From NCBI GenBank assembly GCA_003212885.1, contig QCOP01000004.1, positions 1 to 50,228 of the forward strand: DNA of 50,228 nt, written 5' to 3'. The first letter of the stretch is position 1. Every line of letters begins with the position of its first letter. Origin of the DNA: Prochlorococcus sp. AG-432-D11. GTDB taxonomy: Bacteria > Cyanobacteriota > Cyanobacteriia > PCC-6307 > Cyanobiaceae. This document shows positions 1 through 10,930 of this stretch, piece after piece. A program made the position numbers and the translations under genes. The notes beneath the pieces were generated by a model, which worked only from the letters and a program-made list of their open reading frames with translations, did not search any database and had not been told where the DNA came from.

Positions 1-159
1 GTCGCAGCATTTTTTACAATTGTTGTTATTGAAATATTAGTTAGATCTAGGAGGCTTATTTATCCTAATAAGGAGTATAAAATTATTCTTTACATAAGTG
101 ATTGTTTTAGAATTGGCTTTGTTTATGGTTTATTTTTTGAAGGATTCAAATTATTGTAA
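1..159 (+). CDS. C-terminal fragment of a Ycf20/DUF565-like protein (5' truncated by window edge)
   Basis: Frame 1 is open from base 1 to TAA at 157-159: VAAFFTIVVIEILVRSRRLIYPNKEYKIILYISDCFRIGFVYGLFFEGFKLL*. The tail resembles the Ycf20 ending 'YGLFVEAFKLGS'. Confidence 0.5.
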   Translation, partial: VAAFFTIVVIEILVRSRRLIYPNKEYKIILYISDCFRIGFVYGLFFEGFKLL

Positions 160-170
160 AAGGCTAAATA

Positions 171-1184
171 TTATTTAGTAGCTGCTAATAGGTAAAGCAG
201 TGCCATTCTAGTAGGGATACTATTTGATACTTGTTTGTCAACTAATGAAATTGATTTATCTTCAATAACTTTTCCACTAATTTCAACTCCTCTATTTACG
301 GGACCAGGATGTAAAACTGGAACCTTACATTTACAGAAATTAAGTTTTTCATGCGTTATTCCATAATCTCGATGATAACTCTCAAGATTATTTAGGAGAT
401 TTTCGCTCATTCTTTCTTTTTGTAGCCTCAATGTAATGACAGCATCAACTTTATTCAATGCTTCTTTGAGAGATCTGCAAATACTTATATGCCCTCTTTT
501 TTGAATAGGATCAGTTTTTTGATCAGTAGGAGGAGAATTGACAAAAGATTCAAAATCCTGTGGCAATAAAGTTTTGGGGCCACAAAGTACAACGTCAGCT
601 CCACATCCAGTAAGACTCCATAGGTTAGATCTTGCAACTCTTGAATGAAGAATATCTCCAATAATTGCTATTTTCTTTTTCTTTAGGCTTTTGCAAGTCG
701 GGTTTTGAGGACTAAAGAAGCTTGCGAGTGTGTATAAATCTAGTAACGCTTGACTTGGATGACTATGTAGCCCATCTCCTGCATTGAGAATGGAAGTCTT
801 TTTGTCAGAGAGATCTAGTGCTTGGGCTAATTGAGCTGGTACTCCAGTGGAACTATGCCTAACGATAAGAATATCTGCTCCCATCGCGACATATGTCCGA
901 GCTGTATCAAGAGGAGATTCCCCTTTTGAAAGGGCACTGATTGATGCGGAAAATGATTGTACGTCTGCAGAAAGACGCTTTGCTGCTAATTCAAAGCTGC
1001 TTCGTGTTCGCGTGCTGGGTTCAAAAAATAAAGTTGTTATTAACCGACCTTGTAATGCAGGTAAATTTCTTGAACCTGAGTCTTGGAGAACCTTGAATCG
1101 ATTAGTAAGTTCAAGAACTTCTTCATAATCCTCTAAAGAGAAAGAGGCTAAATCAAGTATATGTCGATGCTTCCAATTACTCAT
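171..1184 (-). CDS. pyrB: Aspartate carbamoyltransferase catalytic subunit
   Basis: 337 aa; motifs [40 protein letters not shown]. Confidence 0.97.
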   Translation of the reverse strand: MSNWKHRHILDLASFSLEDYEEVLELTNRFKVLQDSGSRNLPALQGRLITTLFFEPSTRTRSSFELAAKRLSADVQSFSASISALSKGESPLDTARTYVAMGADILIVRHSSTGVPAQLAQALDLSDKKTSILNAGDGLHSHPSQALLDLYTLASFFSPQNPTCKSLKKKKIAIIGDILHSRVARSNLWSLTGCGADVVLCGPKTLLPQDFESFVNSPPTDQKTDPIQKRGHISICRSLKEALNKVDAVITLRLQKERMSENLLNNLESYHRDYGITHEKLNFCKCKVPVLHPGPVNRGVEISGKVIEDKSISLVDKQVSNSIPTRMALLYLLAATK

Positions 1185-1190
1185 AAATTA

Positions 1191-1811
1191 TTAGTGGGCA
1201 AAGGGAATCCATGCATTGTGCCTTGGGGGAGATTTATCACCAGATGCGCGTTTGCTAATACTGCGACTTTTTTGTAAGTACCATCTCCATTTTAGTTCTT
1301 TTGCTTGAGAAATGCCTATTCGATTAGTTTGAATTAATTTTTTGTCTATCTCTTGGTATAAGGAGGTTTGACTTATCCAAAAACCATTTTCTTTAGAAAG
1401 CTTTAGTCTGTTATGAGTGAGGTTAATTCCAAATCTATTTGCTAATAAACCAGGACCAGAGGCTGACCTTTCATCTTCATTGGGCATTGCTATAGACCTT
1501 AAAAGTACACCGCTTGCCCAGTCGCTTTTGTCAGTGACAATATTTACGCAGTAGTATTTTCCATATGTTAGGTATACATAAAGCTGACCAGGAGAGCTAA
1601 AAAGAGCTTCATTTTTATTTGAACGTTTTTTTGAACCATGACATGCTTCTTCTGCTTGAGAGTATGCTTCTGTTTCGACTATGACACCCCACAAAAAGTT
1701 TGATGCCTTATTTTTTTTTACTAATAAACATCCAATGAGGTCTGGAGCGACTTGTTCTGCAGGCCTCTTAAAGAAATCTGAATGAATTTGAGGAAAGTCT
1801 ATTTGAAAGAA
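1191..1811 (-). CDS. mpg: 3-methyladenine DNA glycosylase (Mpg/AAG family); start codon unclear, family similarity extends upstream of the TTG at 1694
   Basis: ORF open from 1811 to 1191: ...FFKRPAEQVAPDLIGCLLVKKNKASNFLWGVIVETEAYSQAEEACHGSKKRS... typical AAG N-terminus and VETEAY motif. No ATG/GTG/TTG/CTG between TGA (1812-1814) and TTG 1694. Confidence 0.8.
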   Translation of the reverse strand, partial: FFQIDFPQIHSDFFKRPAEQVAPDLIGCLLVKKNKASNFLWGVIVETEAYSQAEEACHGSKKRSNKNEALFSSPGQLYVYLTYGKYYCVNIVTDKSDWASGVLLRSIAMPNEDERSASGPGLLANRFGINLTHNRLKLSKENGFWISQTSLYQEIDKKLIQTNRIGISQAKELKWRWYLQKSRSISKRASGDKSPPRHNAWIPFAH

Positions 1812-1883
1812 TCAATTCTGATAATGCTCTTATACTCTATTTGGCCTAAAAAGCTATAAGTAATTAAAAGATAATCTTACTAA

Positions 1884-2706
1884 GTGGCATCAATCAATCG
1901 TCTAGTCAATGCTGAAGATAATTCGGAGCACTTATTGCAGTGTTCTGATTTGTCTTCGATAAGGCTAAATCTATGCACATGGAAGGAAGTCGATCAATAT
2001 TTGACATGTTGTAAGGGGATTATTCTTCCAATTGGATCAACTGAGCAGCATGGACCAACAGGTGCCATCGGTACTGATGCGTTGACTTCTGAAGCTGTGT
2101 CCCTTGAAATTGGAAGGAGGACTAAGATTCTTGTCGCTCCAGTTCTTTCATATGGGATGGCTGAGCATCATTTGGGATTTGCTGGAACAATGAGCCTGCA
2201 ACCTGAAACTTTGTTGAAAGTGATTCATGATTTAGTTCTTTCATTAGTAAGGCATGGATTTGAAAAGATTTTTTGTTGTGAATGGTCATGGAGGGAATGT
2301 TGCTACATGCAAAGCTGCATTTCCCCAAATTTATAAAAGTGCTTCTCAGTTAAAACTTCCCGCAGCAAAAAATCTACGATTAAAGATATCAAGTTGGTTT
2401 ATGGCCCCAGAGGTTTTTAATGAAGCAAAAAATCTTTATGGTGATCTAGAAGGTCAACACGCGACTCCTAGTGAGATCGCTATAACTCTCTATAAAGAAC
2501 CGAGCCTTATCAAAAAACAAATCCCTCTTCCTAAGCCTGCCCCTTCAGGACCAATTTATGACTCGCAAGATTTCCGTAAACGTTACCCTGATGGAAGAAT
2601 GGGATCAAATCCTTATTTGGCTACCCCACAGCATGGGAAAATATTTGTTGAGAAAGCTGCTTCGGCTTTAAGTCAGGAATTACTTACTTTTTTACAAACC
2701 TCATGA
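1884..2706 (+). pseudogene. Creatininase-family protein (CrnA/MftE-like) split by a frameshift near 2269-2274
   Basis: ORFs 1884-2336 (…ILPIGSTEQHGPTGAIGTDALTSEAV…RHGFEKIF) and 2254-2706 (FFVVNGHGGNVATCKAAF…) are consecutive parts of one family protein in different frames. Confidence 0.75.
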
Positions 2707-2996
2707 CAAAGATTACCTCTGCAGATGTTCGAAAAGTTGCGAAACTGGCTAGATTAGAATTAGCTGAGGAGAAAATCAAAATTTATTCAAAGCAACTTGA
2801 GCAAATTCTGGATTATGTGGCTCAATTAGAACAAGTAAATACTGAAGGAGTACCAGAAACTACTAGGGCAGTCGAAGTTGTAAATGTATTGAGAGAAGAT
2901 ACTATTTTGAGAGCAAATTATAGAGATGATATTCTTAAACTTGCACCTCAAAATGAGCGAGATTTTTATAGAGTTCCAAAAATATTGTCAGATTAA
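2703..2996 (+). CDS. gatC: Aspartyl/glutamyl-tRNA amidotransferase subunit C
   Basis: 97 aa; [17 protein letters not shown]...[32 protein letters not shown] overlap with the upstream gene. Confidence 0.95.
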   Translation: MTKITSADVRKVAKLARLELAEEKIKIYSKQLEQILDYVAQLEQVNTEGVPETTRAVEVVNVLREDTILRANYRDDILKLAPQNERDFYRVPKILSD

Positions 2997-2997
2997 A

Positions 2998-4035
2998 CTA
3001 GCTTCTTTTTTTAATTGGAATTAAAGCAGTTTTATGTAATAAATTTAGCCAACTCTTTCTTAGTTTTGAAGTAGGTAATATTCTCGCAAAAGGTCTCATC
3101 TTGCTTCTGCTTTTTTTATGACTTCTTATGCCAACAAGAACATCATAAATGAAGTTAAAGAGATCTCTTTTAGACTCAAAAATCCCCATTCTTTGAGGGG
3201 ATTCTTTAATATCTAAAAGAGGCTTGGTTTTTTGATAAGCTAATTTATATTCAAACCATGGAATTGAAGGCCACAAATGATGAATTAAGTGATAATTTTG
3301 CCCCATTATTAATATGTTCATTACTCTGCTCGGGTAAACTCGAGCGTTTTTCCATTTATTCTTTTCCAAGAATGGTCTATGGGGAAGATAGTCAAAAAAT
3401 ATCCCTAAAGTAACTCCTACCATTAATGCTGGACCAAACCATAGGTTGTAAACTATATTCATAAAATTATATTTAATACCTGCAAATACAATGATAATGA
3501 ATATTGCTCTTTCAAAACCCCACTGCATAAGTTCAAATTTTCTCCAAAGCTTTCTCTTAAAAAAGAAATATTCATGGTAAAAAAAACGAGGAGCTATTAA
3601 CCAAACTGGGCCAAAAGTACTAACTATATGGTCGGGATCGTTTTTAGGGTCATTTACATATTTGTGATGCTGAAGATGCACTCGTGTAAATACTGGAAAA
3701 CTGAAACCTAGTAATATAGCTGCCCCGTGTCCCATTATTTGATTAATCCATTTATTGGGGTGTGCAGCTTTATGACATGCATCATGAATAACTGTTCCTT
3801 CCATATGAAGAGCAAGGAATGCAATGCCTACGAGTAGAGGAAGTGGCCATTCCCCTTGGTACCATTCCCAAATGGCCAAAAAGGCCAAGATATAACCTCC
3901 CAAGAAGAGTATTACTGTTGGGTTGAATACTGCCGGAGGATCTAAATATTCTCTAATCCTCTTTTGCCAAAAACTTAGACTTGAAGGAATCTCTGCAATT
4001 TCAATAGGTTGATTTGAAGATTGAGTTTTTGTCAT
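2998..4035 (-). CDS. crtR: Beta-carotene hydroxylase (fatty-acid-desaturase-like, CrtR)
   Basis: His boxes HDACHKAAH, HLQHHKY, NYHLIHHLWP; membrane segments. Confidence 0.93.
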   Translation of the reverse strand: MTKTQSSNQPIEIAEIPSSLSFWQKRIREYLDPPAVFNPTVILFLGGYILAFLAIWEWYQGEWPLPLLVGIAFLALHMEGTVIHDACHKAAHPNKWINQIMGHGAAILLGFSFPVFTRVHLQHHKYVNDPKNDPDHIVSTFGPVWLIAPRFFYHEYFFFKRKLWRKFELMQWGFERAIFIIIVFAGIKYNFMNIVYNLWFGPALMVGVTLGIFFDYLPHRPFLEKNKWKNARVYPSRVMNILIMGQNYHLIHHLWPSIPWFEYKLAYQKTKPLLDIKESPQRMGIFESKRDLFNFIYDVLVGIRSHKKSRSKMRPFARILPTSKLRKSWLNLLHKTALIPIKKRS

Positions 4036-4091
4036 TGCAATTTCTTAAAAGCTTGCAAGCAAAATCATTACGTTCCTTTTAGTAAGAAAGG

Positions 4092-4173
4092 TGCCCACCG
4101 GGAGACTTGAACTCCCACGACCGAAGTCACTGGTACCTAAAACCAGCGCGTCTACCAATTCCGCCAGGTGGGC
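4092..4173 (-). tRNA. tRNA-Leu (anticodon TAG)
   Basis: Reverse complement gcccacctggcggaattggtagacgcgctggttTAGgtaccag...ggttcaa-type TΨC arm...ggtgggca; class II length with paired 7-bp acceptor. Confidence 0.95.
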
Positions 4174-4225
4174 TTATCCTATAACCTTAAACAAACTACC
4201 TAAAGACGTGACACTTTGAGGAATT

Positions 4226-4774
4226 ATGTTGGCAGTTTTAATTGGGGATATAGGGATATGTGTTGGTTTGGCAGTTTTGATCTTGCCGTTGGTATTTACT
4301 GAATTGAGTCGACCAAGAGATTCTGCCTGGGGAGCTTTGTTAATGATTCTGGGATTAGTTCTTTCTGCAAGTAAAGAGAGATTTACTGGCTCCCCAATGA
4401 TTGCTGTTGTTCTTGGTTCAATGATAATTGCTAGGCTTGGTAGAGAAGTAGCTTGTTTTAGGTGGGAACAACTTGATCCAGATGAACAGAAAAAATTACT
4501 TTCACTGAGAAGACTTAAGATCAGCTTCTCTCAGTTTTTGTCAGCTTTTGAAGAATTAATACCTTTTTTGTTAGGACTGTTTAAAGAATCTGAAGATAAT
4601 AAGAAAAATGAAAAGTTATCAAAAAAGTGGATTAGACCTGACCCCCTTCAAGAAAATCAATCATTAAAATCTAATCAAATATCAAAAAATGAAATTATTG
4701 TAGCTCCAACTAAGAAAGTCCCAGATAGTATTGTATCCCAAGCATTCAAAGATGTTCCCTCATCCGATCCATAA
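4226..4774 (+). CDS. Ycf66 family protein
   Basis: 182 aa; hydrophobic N-terminus with PRDSAWGALLMILGLVLSASKERFTGSPM, Ycf66-like. Confidence 0.8.
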   Translation: MLAVLIGDIGICVGLAVLILPLVFTELSRPRDSAWGALLMILGLVLSASKERFTGSPMIAVVLGSMIIARLGREVACFRWEQLDPDEQKKLLSLRRLKISFSQFLSAFEELIPFLLGLFKESEDNKKNEKLSKKWIRPDPLQENQSLKSNQISKNEIIVAPTKKVPDSIVSQAFKDVPSSDP

Positions 4775-4796
4775 TCTTTTCTAATTAAGTTTTGCC

Positions 4797-7712
4797 GTGA
4801 AAGAGGAGAAAAAAACAACCAATCAAGGCGTTGACAAGCGACCTTCTTATAAAGACTCTCTTAATCTGCTTAAGACAGATTTTGGAATGAGGGCTAATTC
4901 ATCTATTAGAGAGCCTCAGATTCAATCGTTTTGGAAAGAAAAGGGTATTGACTTTGAGCTTGGTTTGGCAAATCAAGGACCTACATTTACTCTTCACGAT
5001 GGACCCCCATATGCCAATGGAACTTTGCATATGGGGCATGCTTTGAATAAAGTTTTAAAAGACATAATTAATAAATTTCATATTCTCAATGGAAGAAAGG
5101 TTCGTTTTATTCCTGGATGGGATTGTCATGGATTGCCAATTGAGTTAAAAGTTCTTCAAAAGCTAGGTCAGAAAGAGAGAAAAGCATTAACGCCTTTGGA
5201 ATTGAGAAAGAAGGCAGCTTCGTTTGCATTGGAACAAGTAGATAGTCAAATGAAGGGCTTTAAAAGATGGGGTGTCTGGGCCGATTGGTCTAATCCATAT
5301 TTGACTTTGCAGAAAGAATATGAATCTTCACAGATAGAACTTTTTGGGCAAATGGCTTTAAAGGGGTACATATATAGGGGATTAAAGCCAGTTCACTGGA
5401 GTCCAAGTTCAAGGACTGCACTTGCTGAGGCTGAATTAGAATATCCAGAAGGACATACAAGCCCAAGTATTTACGTAGGATATCCAGTTAATACAATTTC
5501 TAATGACCTTAGAAAAGATTTATTAAGGCAAGGTTTACAGTTGCCCTTAGAAGAAGAAGGACTTTCTAAAAACTTGAGGCTTGCTATTTGGACTACAACG
5601 CCTTGGACATTACCAGCAAATGTTGCTGTATCTGTTAATAAAAATCTTAGTTATGTTTTTGCTAAAGATGAGGAAGGGAAAATAACAATAATAGCTTCGG
5701 ATCTTCTTAATGAGTTTAGTGAGATTGTAGGAATTACTTTTAAAAATTCTGCTTTTGTAAAGGGTTCTCAGTTGGAAGGTCTTTTATACAGAAATCCTTT
5801 ATTTGATAGAATATCTCCAGTTGTTTTAGGTGGAGAATATATAACAACACAATCTGGAACGGGTTTGGTTCATACTGCGCCTGGTCATGGAATTGATGAT
5901 TTTAAAACAGGTACAAAATATAGTTTACCTATTCTATGCCCTGTTGATGAAGGGGGAAATTTGACGTCAGAGGCAGGAAAGTTTGTCGGGCTAAATGTTC
6001 TAAAAGATGCAAATAAATCTATAATCAGTGCATTAGATGAACTAGGTTATCTTATTAAAGAAAGACCATATATTCATAAATATCCTTATGATTGGAGGAC
6101 TAAAAAACCTACAATATTTAGGGCTACAGAACAATGGTTTGCATCTGTTGAGGGTTTTAGAAAAGATGCACTAAATGCTATTCAAAATGTTGAATGGTTG
6201 CCTGAAACAGGTTTAAAACGAATTAAATCAATGGTAGAAGAACGAGGAGATTGGTGTATTTCAAGGCAACGAACTTGGGGTGTACCTATCCCTGTATTTT
6301 ACGAAAAAGAGACTAATGAAGTTTTGCTGAATGCTGAGACTATTGATCATATAAAAAAATTAATTTCACAACATGGTGCCGATATTTGGTGGGAATTGGA
6401 TGAATCTCAACTATTGCCACCTGCCTATGCGCCTGAATCACATAAGTGGAAAAAAGGCATGGATACAATGGATGTATGGTTTGATTCTGGTTCTAGTTGG
6501 TCGGCGGTTACATTAGATAGAGAGAGCATTAATTACCCTGCAGATCTTTATTTGGAAGGTTCTGATCAGCATCGTGGATGGTTTCAGTCATCTTTGCTGA
6601 CATCTGTAGCAGCAAAGAATAAAGCACCATACTTGAGAGTACTTACTCATGGTTTTGCTCTTGATGAGAATGGTAGGAAGATGAGCAAATCTTTGGGTAA
6701 TATTGTAGATCCGCTTGTAATTATTAACGGGGGATCAAATATGAAAAAGGATCCTGCATTTGGTGCTGATGTTCTTAGGCTTTGGGTTAGTTCAGTAGAC
6801 TATTCAAGTGATGTGCCAATTGGCTCTACTATTTTAAAGCAGCTTTCAGATGTATATAGAAAGGTAAGAAATACAGCAAGATATTTGCTTGGTAATCTTC
6901 ATGATTTTGATCCAAGTAAAAATTCTATTCAAATTGAGGAATTACCCATCCTTGATAAATGGATGTTAAATAAAACAGCAGAAGTAATTGATGAAATAAG
7001 TGCGGCATTTCAGAACTATGAGTTTGCTAAATTCTTTCAATTGTTGCAAAGCTATTGTGTTGTTGACTTGTCTAATTTCTATTTAGATATAGCAAAAGAC
7101 AGGCTTTATATAAGTTCTGCTAATGATTTCAGGAGAAGGTCTTGTCAAACTACGATTTCATTGATTGTAGAAGCATTGGCTGGTTTAATCTCTCCAGTCC
7201 TTTGTCATATGGCTGAGGATATTTGGCAAAATTTACCATATGAAGTTGTTGATGAATCTGTTTTTCAAAGAGGTTGGCCAACTTCTAAAGACTCATGGAG
7301 GCATCCAGATCTTTCTAGGCATGTGCTTTTAATTAAAGATGTTAGAACTTCGATAAATAAAGCTCTTGAAGGTTGTAGAACAAGTCAGAAATTGGGTTCT
7401 TCACTTGAAGCATTCGTAAGAATTGAGCCTAGAGATAATGATGTAAAAAATGCAATTAATTATCTACAAGAGCATGGTATTCCTGAGATTGATAATTTAA
7501 AAGATTGGTTTATTGTTTCACGACTTCAGTTAGGGGGAGAACCATGGGCTGATGTTTTGCATGCCTCTGATTCAGAATGGGGAACTATTGAAATATCTTT
7601 AGCAAGTGGTAGAAAATGTGAGAGATGTTGGCATTATGAAAATGATGTAGGATGCAGTCAAGAACATCCAACCATATGTAGTAGGTGCGTTAATATTTTG
7701 AGCAGAAAATAA
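4797..7712 (+). CDS. ileS: Isoleucyl-tRNA synthetase
   Basis: 971 aa, GTG start; [13 protein letters not shown]-terminal [12 protein letters not shown]...CSRCV zinc motif. Confidence 0.98.
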   Translation: MKEEKKTTNQGVDKRPSYKDSLNLLKTDFGMRANSSIREPQIQSFWKEKGIDFELGLANQGPTFTLHDGPPYANGTLHMGHALNKVLKDIINKFHILNGRKVRFIPGWDCHGLPIELKVLQKLGQKERKALTPLELRKKAASFALEQVDSQMKGFKRWGVWADWSNPYLTLQKEYESSQIELFGQMALKGYIYRGLKPVHWSPSSRTALAEAELEYPEGHTSPSIYVGYPVNTISNDLRKDLLRQGLQLPLEEEGLSKNLRLAIWTTTPWTLPANVAVSVNKNLSYVFAKDEEGKITIIASDLLNEFSEIVGITFKNSAFVKGSQLEGLLYRNPLFDRISPVVLGGEYITTQSGTGLVHTAPGHGIDDFKTGTKYSLPILCPVDEGGNLTSEAGKFVGLNVLKDANKSIISALDELGYLIKERPYIHKYPYDWRTKKPTIFRATEQWFASVEGFRKDALNAIQNVEWLPETGLKRIKSMVEERGDWCISRQRTWGVPIPVFYEKETNEVLLNAETIDHIKKLISQHGADIWWELDESQLLPPAYAPESHKWKKGMDTMDVWFDSGSSWSAVTLDRESINYPADLYLEGSDQHRGWFQSSLLTSVAAKNKAPYLRVLTHGFALDENGRKMSKSLGNIVDPLVIINGGSNMKKDPAFGADVLRLWVSSVDYSSDVPIGSTILKQLSDVYRKVRNTARYLLGNLHDFDPSKNSIQIEELPILDKWMLNKTAEVIDEISAAFQNYEFAKFFQLLQSYCVVDLSNFYLDIAKDRLYISSANDFRRRSCQTTISLIVEALAGLISPVLCHMAEDIWQNLPYEVVDESVFQRGWPTSKDSWRHPDLSRHVLLIKDVRTSINKALEGCRTSQKLGSSLEAFVRIEPRDNDVKNAINYLQEHGIPEIDNLKDWFIVSRLQLGGEPWADVLHASDSEWGTIEISLASGRKCERCWHYENDVGCSQEHPTICSRCVNILSRK

Positions 7713-7745
7713 TTATTAACCAGATTGCATATTTATTGGAATATA

Positions 7746-8066
7746 TTATGACCAGTTCTTTTTATTTAGAAAATTTTCCAATGTCATTGCTCCTTTAAGT
7801 ATAATTTCCTCCCCTGGAGATAATGGAGCTTTTAGGAGCTCTCCCTTCAATGAATTTGCATTGATAGGTAAGCATGAGTCAGTGAGATTGAATTCAGTAG
7901 GATGAGTGGTACTACATGTAACACCTTTAAATACTAATAGTTCAAAATTCTCTTTCGTATTTTCGTTGTTATTAAAAATACCTTGTATTCGTAAAATTTT
8001 ATTTGGGTAATCATTACTTATTTTTTCTAGTCTTAATAATATATCTTTTCGAAAAAGAAACTCCAT
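7746..8066 (-). CDS. Conserved hypothetical protein, probably cyanobacterial
   Basis: 106 aa complete ORF 1 nt from the next gene on the same strand; no clear family recognised. Confidence 0.75.
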   Translation of the reverse strand: MEFLFRKDILLRLEKISNDYPNKILRIQGIFNNNENTKENFELLVFKGVTCSTTHPTEFNLTDSCLPINANSLKGELLKAPLSPGEEIILKGAMTLENFLNKKNWS

Positions 8067-8067
8067 T

Positions 8068-8679
8068 TCAGAAACCTCCAGCTATTCTTCCTTGCTTAGG
8101 TATTCTGACTATTAGAAATTGTATTAATCCTATTAAATAGATAATCATTGCAACATATCCTACAAAGGAAGAAAGAGATTGTGTCCAGCTTGCTCCAAAA
8201 AGAAAACTAAAAATATTTTGAGAAATTAAATGTAAAGAGTGAGGTATTTTTTGCCATATTATACAATTTTGCCCAATGGGCGAATTGATACAAGACAGAC
8301 TTAAAGATGATAGGTAGATATATAGACATCCATATGCTGTTAAAGCCCATCTCCATAATCTTACAGTTAATATAAGAGGCTTCAATTTAGGTTGATCTTC
8401 AAGCTCTTCATTAAGATCAATCCAAAACCATATTGAACAAATAATGAGAAATGGACTACAAAAGGAAGTTATGTAACCTATGGGTCTTCCCCCAATCAGT
8501 AGAAGCATACTAATAAGCATTAAACTAGCTACTTTCCAGTAGATGCTCATTAAACGGGAGATGGCGGCTTCGCTTTTAAGTGAAGACCAAATTAGTAGCA
8601 CAAAAGGAAGACCAAGAGCAAAAGTTGCTCCTAATCTATAGACAAGCCAAACAAGAGAAGTAAATGTAACAGTTTCCAT
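8068..8679 (-). CDS. DUF3177 family membrane protein (track start at 8709; METVTF at 8679 more likely)
   Basis: Polytopic membrane protein; GGRPIGYITSFCSPFLIICSIWFWIDL, ends VRIPKQGRIAGGF. Confidence 0.8.
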   Translation of the reverse strand: METVTFTSLVWLVYRLGATFALGLPFVLLIWSSLKSEAAISRLMSIYWKVASLMLISMLLLIGGRPIGYITSFCSPFLIICSIWFWIDLNEELEDQPKLKPLILTVRLWRWALTAYGCLYIYLSSLSLSCINSPIGQNCIIWQKIPHSLHLISQNIFSFLFGASWTQSLSSFVGYVAMIIYLIGLIQFLIVRIPKQGRIAGGF

Positions 8680-8766
8680 AAATCTTGATAATACCAAAAA
8701 TATTATCAAGGTTCTTTCATCATTTTTAAACCCAACTTATTATATATCTAAAGAGTTTTTCAAATA

Positions 8767-9405
8767 GTGCGCCAGCATGTCAATCCATTAAGTACTTTTT
8801 TTCAAGAGGTTCGAGAGCTTCCTAAGCCTGACGACTTATTTGAAAATAGTGATTTGCCTATCTGTATCGACATTGGGTGTGCTAAAGGTAAGTTTTTGAT
8901 GGATTATGCATTTTTAGATAGTAAAAATAATTATTTAGGTTTAGACATAAGACAAAAAATGATTGATAGAGCTGAAAATGAGAGAGTTGAGCGTTGTTTG
9001 AATAATTTGAGATTCTTATTTTGCAATGTTAATGTAAGCTTACCGCCATGGATTAAGTCATTGAAGAATGGTCAATTGGGAAAAGTTTTGATTCAGTTCC
9101 CAGATCCTTGGTTTAAGAAAAGACATAATAAAAGAAGAGTTTTGCAAGCGCCAATTCTAGATGTACTTGCTAGTAAAATGAATTCAGGGGCTGAATTTTT
9201 TATTCAGAGTGATGTTTTAGATGTTATGAATTCAATGATAGATGTATTGGACTTAAATAAGTATTTTGATCCTTCTTCTTCAAAAAAGCAAAAGCTCATT
9301 AAAAGTAACCCTTATAACATTTCTACAGAGAGAGAGCTGTATGCCTTGCAAAATGGCCTTCATATTTATAAAGCTCTTTATATCAGGAACTCATTTGGAT
9401 TGTAA
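8767..9405 (+). CDS. trmB: tRNA (guanine-N7-)-methyltransferase
   Basis: DIGCAKGKFL SAM motif and QFPDPWFKKRHNKRRVLQ; GTG start. Confidence 0.96.
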   Translation: MRQHVNPLSTFFQEVRELPKPDDLFENSDLPICIDIGCAKGKFLMDYAFLDSKNNYLGLDIRQKMIDRAENERVERCLNNLRFLFCNVNVSLPPWIKSLKNGQLGKVLIQFPDPWFKKRHNKRRVLQAPILDVLASKMNSGAEFFIQSDVLDVMNSMIDVLDLNKYFDPSSSKKQKLIKSNPYNISTERELYALQNGLHIYKALYIRNSFGL

Positions 9406-9442
9406 GCTATAAAACTTTAAATGTAATAAGATTAGATTGATT

Positions 9443-10819
9443 TTATATTGTATTGTTAGATATTTCTTGTAGTTTCATGCTCCAAAAATCTACCAAGTGT
9501 TGGTCTTCGGCTTCAATTAAGACTCTTAATAATGGCTCAGTCCCACTTTCTCTTACAAATACTCTTCCAGAGTCACCAAGTTCTTCTTGAGCTTGTTGAA
9601 ACAAGGCATTTAATTGAATAGAGTCTTTCCATGACTTTTGAATTAAAGAATTAGATATAGGAATATTTATTAACCTTTGAGCATATGGTGTAAAACTTTT
9701 ATCTAACAATTCTGCAAGTGTATTTTTATTTTCTTGGCATATAGTTGCTACTTGTAATGCAGTTAGTAATCCATCTCCACAGAAACCATTAAGAGCTGAG
9801 AGGATGTGACCAGATTGTTCCCCTCCAAGAGTTGCACGCGTTTCTAACATTTTCGAGTGTACATATTGATCACCTATTTGAGTTCTTTCAAGCACTCCAC
9901 CTTTAGCCTTCCATGCTTTTTCAAAGCCAAGATTCGACATCATAGTTGATACAATTCGCCCATTAGGAAGCTCATTTTTTTCTTTGAGCTTTGAACCCCA
10001 CAAATAAAGAATGTGATCACCATCAACCACCCGTCCATTTTCGTCTAGAGCCATCACTCGATCTGCATCACCATCAAAAGCAAATCCCATTTGAGATTCT
10101 GTTTCTATTACGGCTTGCTTAAGATGATCTAGATATGTTGAACCACATTTGACATTAATTTTCTTCCCATTTGGACTGCCATTAATTACGTTTAGCTTTG
10201 CACCAAGTTGTTGAAAAATTTTTTCTCCGCAGATTGTTGCTGATCCGTAACAGAGATCCAAAACTATTGGAATGTTAGAAAGATTCAATCTATAGATACT
10301 TGCAAGCAGACTTTCTTCATATCCCTTAAGTAAATAATCTCGGCTATAGGTTGGACCAAAATTTCCAAATGTAGAGGTTTCTTGCTTTAGCAAGAGCTCG
10401 ATATTTTTTTGTTGCTGAGAAGTTATTTTATCCCCATGGGAATTAAAGAATTTAATCCCATTATCCTGAGGTGGATTGTGACTTGCAGAAACCATCAGTC
10501 CACCAGCAGCCTGGTGTTTTTTTATTAGATTGGGGATTGCAGGAGTAGGACATATCCCAAGTAGCCAAACTTCCCTGCCAGCTGAATTTAAGCCAGATGC
10601 AAGAGCGGATGAAATCATCGATCCGCTTTCTCGAGAATCTTGTCCTATAAGCAGTGGACCTTCTGATTCGAGTGATATGCCAAAGCTATATCCAATTTGA
10701 AGACACAATTGAGGTGATATAAAATTGCCCGCTTGTCCTCGTATTCCGTCAGTGCCAAACAATTTTTGAAATACTGACCCATGCAAACTACCAACATTTT
10801 GCTGTGCATTGTTGGACAT
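9443..10819 (-). CDS. glmM: Phosphoglucosamine mutase
   Basis: FGTDGIRG, MVSASHNPPQDNGIK, DGDADR, ESGTEPLLRV. Confidence 0.97.
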   Translation of the reverse strand: MSNNAQQNVGSLHGSVFQKLFGTDGIRGQAGNFISPQLCLQIGYSFGISLESEGPLLIGQDSRESGSMISSALASGLNSAGREVWLLGICPTPAIPNLIKKHQAAGGLMVSASHNPPQDNGIKFFNSHGDKITSQQQKNIELLLKQETSTFGNFGPTYSRDYLLKGYEESLLASIYRLNLSNIPIVLDLCYGSATICGEKIFQQLGAKLNVINGSPNGKKINVKCGSTYLDHLKQAVIETESQMGFAFDGDADRVMALDENGRVVDGDHILYLWGSKLKEKNELPNGRIVSTMMSNLGFEKAWKAKGGVLERTQIGDQYVHSKMLETRATLGGEQSGHILSALNGFCGDGLLTALQVATICQENKNTLAELLDKSFTPYAQRLINIPISNSLIQKSWKDSIQLNALFQQAQEELGDSGRVFVRESGTEPLLRVLIEAEDQHLVDFWSMKLQEISNNTI

Positions 10820-10930
10820 TACTTAGGGATGCAAAGTCTCAAGATTTAAAACACTAGCTCAAAACCTCACTTTTTCTCAACAAAACATCCAAAAAATGCC
10901 AAAGTAACATCTAAATGGGAATTCATTTTT

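Noticed and set aside
847-1128. 93-aa plus-strand ORF inside pyrB
   Set aside because: Antisense to strongly conserved pyrB motifs; no protein-like signature of its own.
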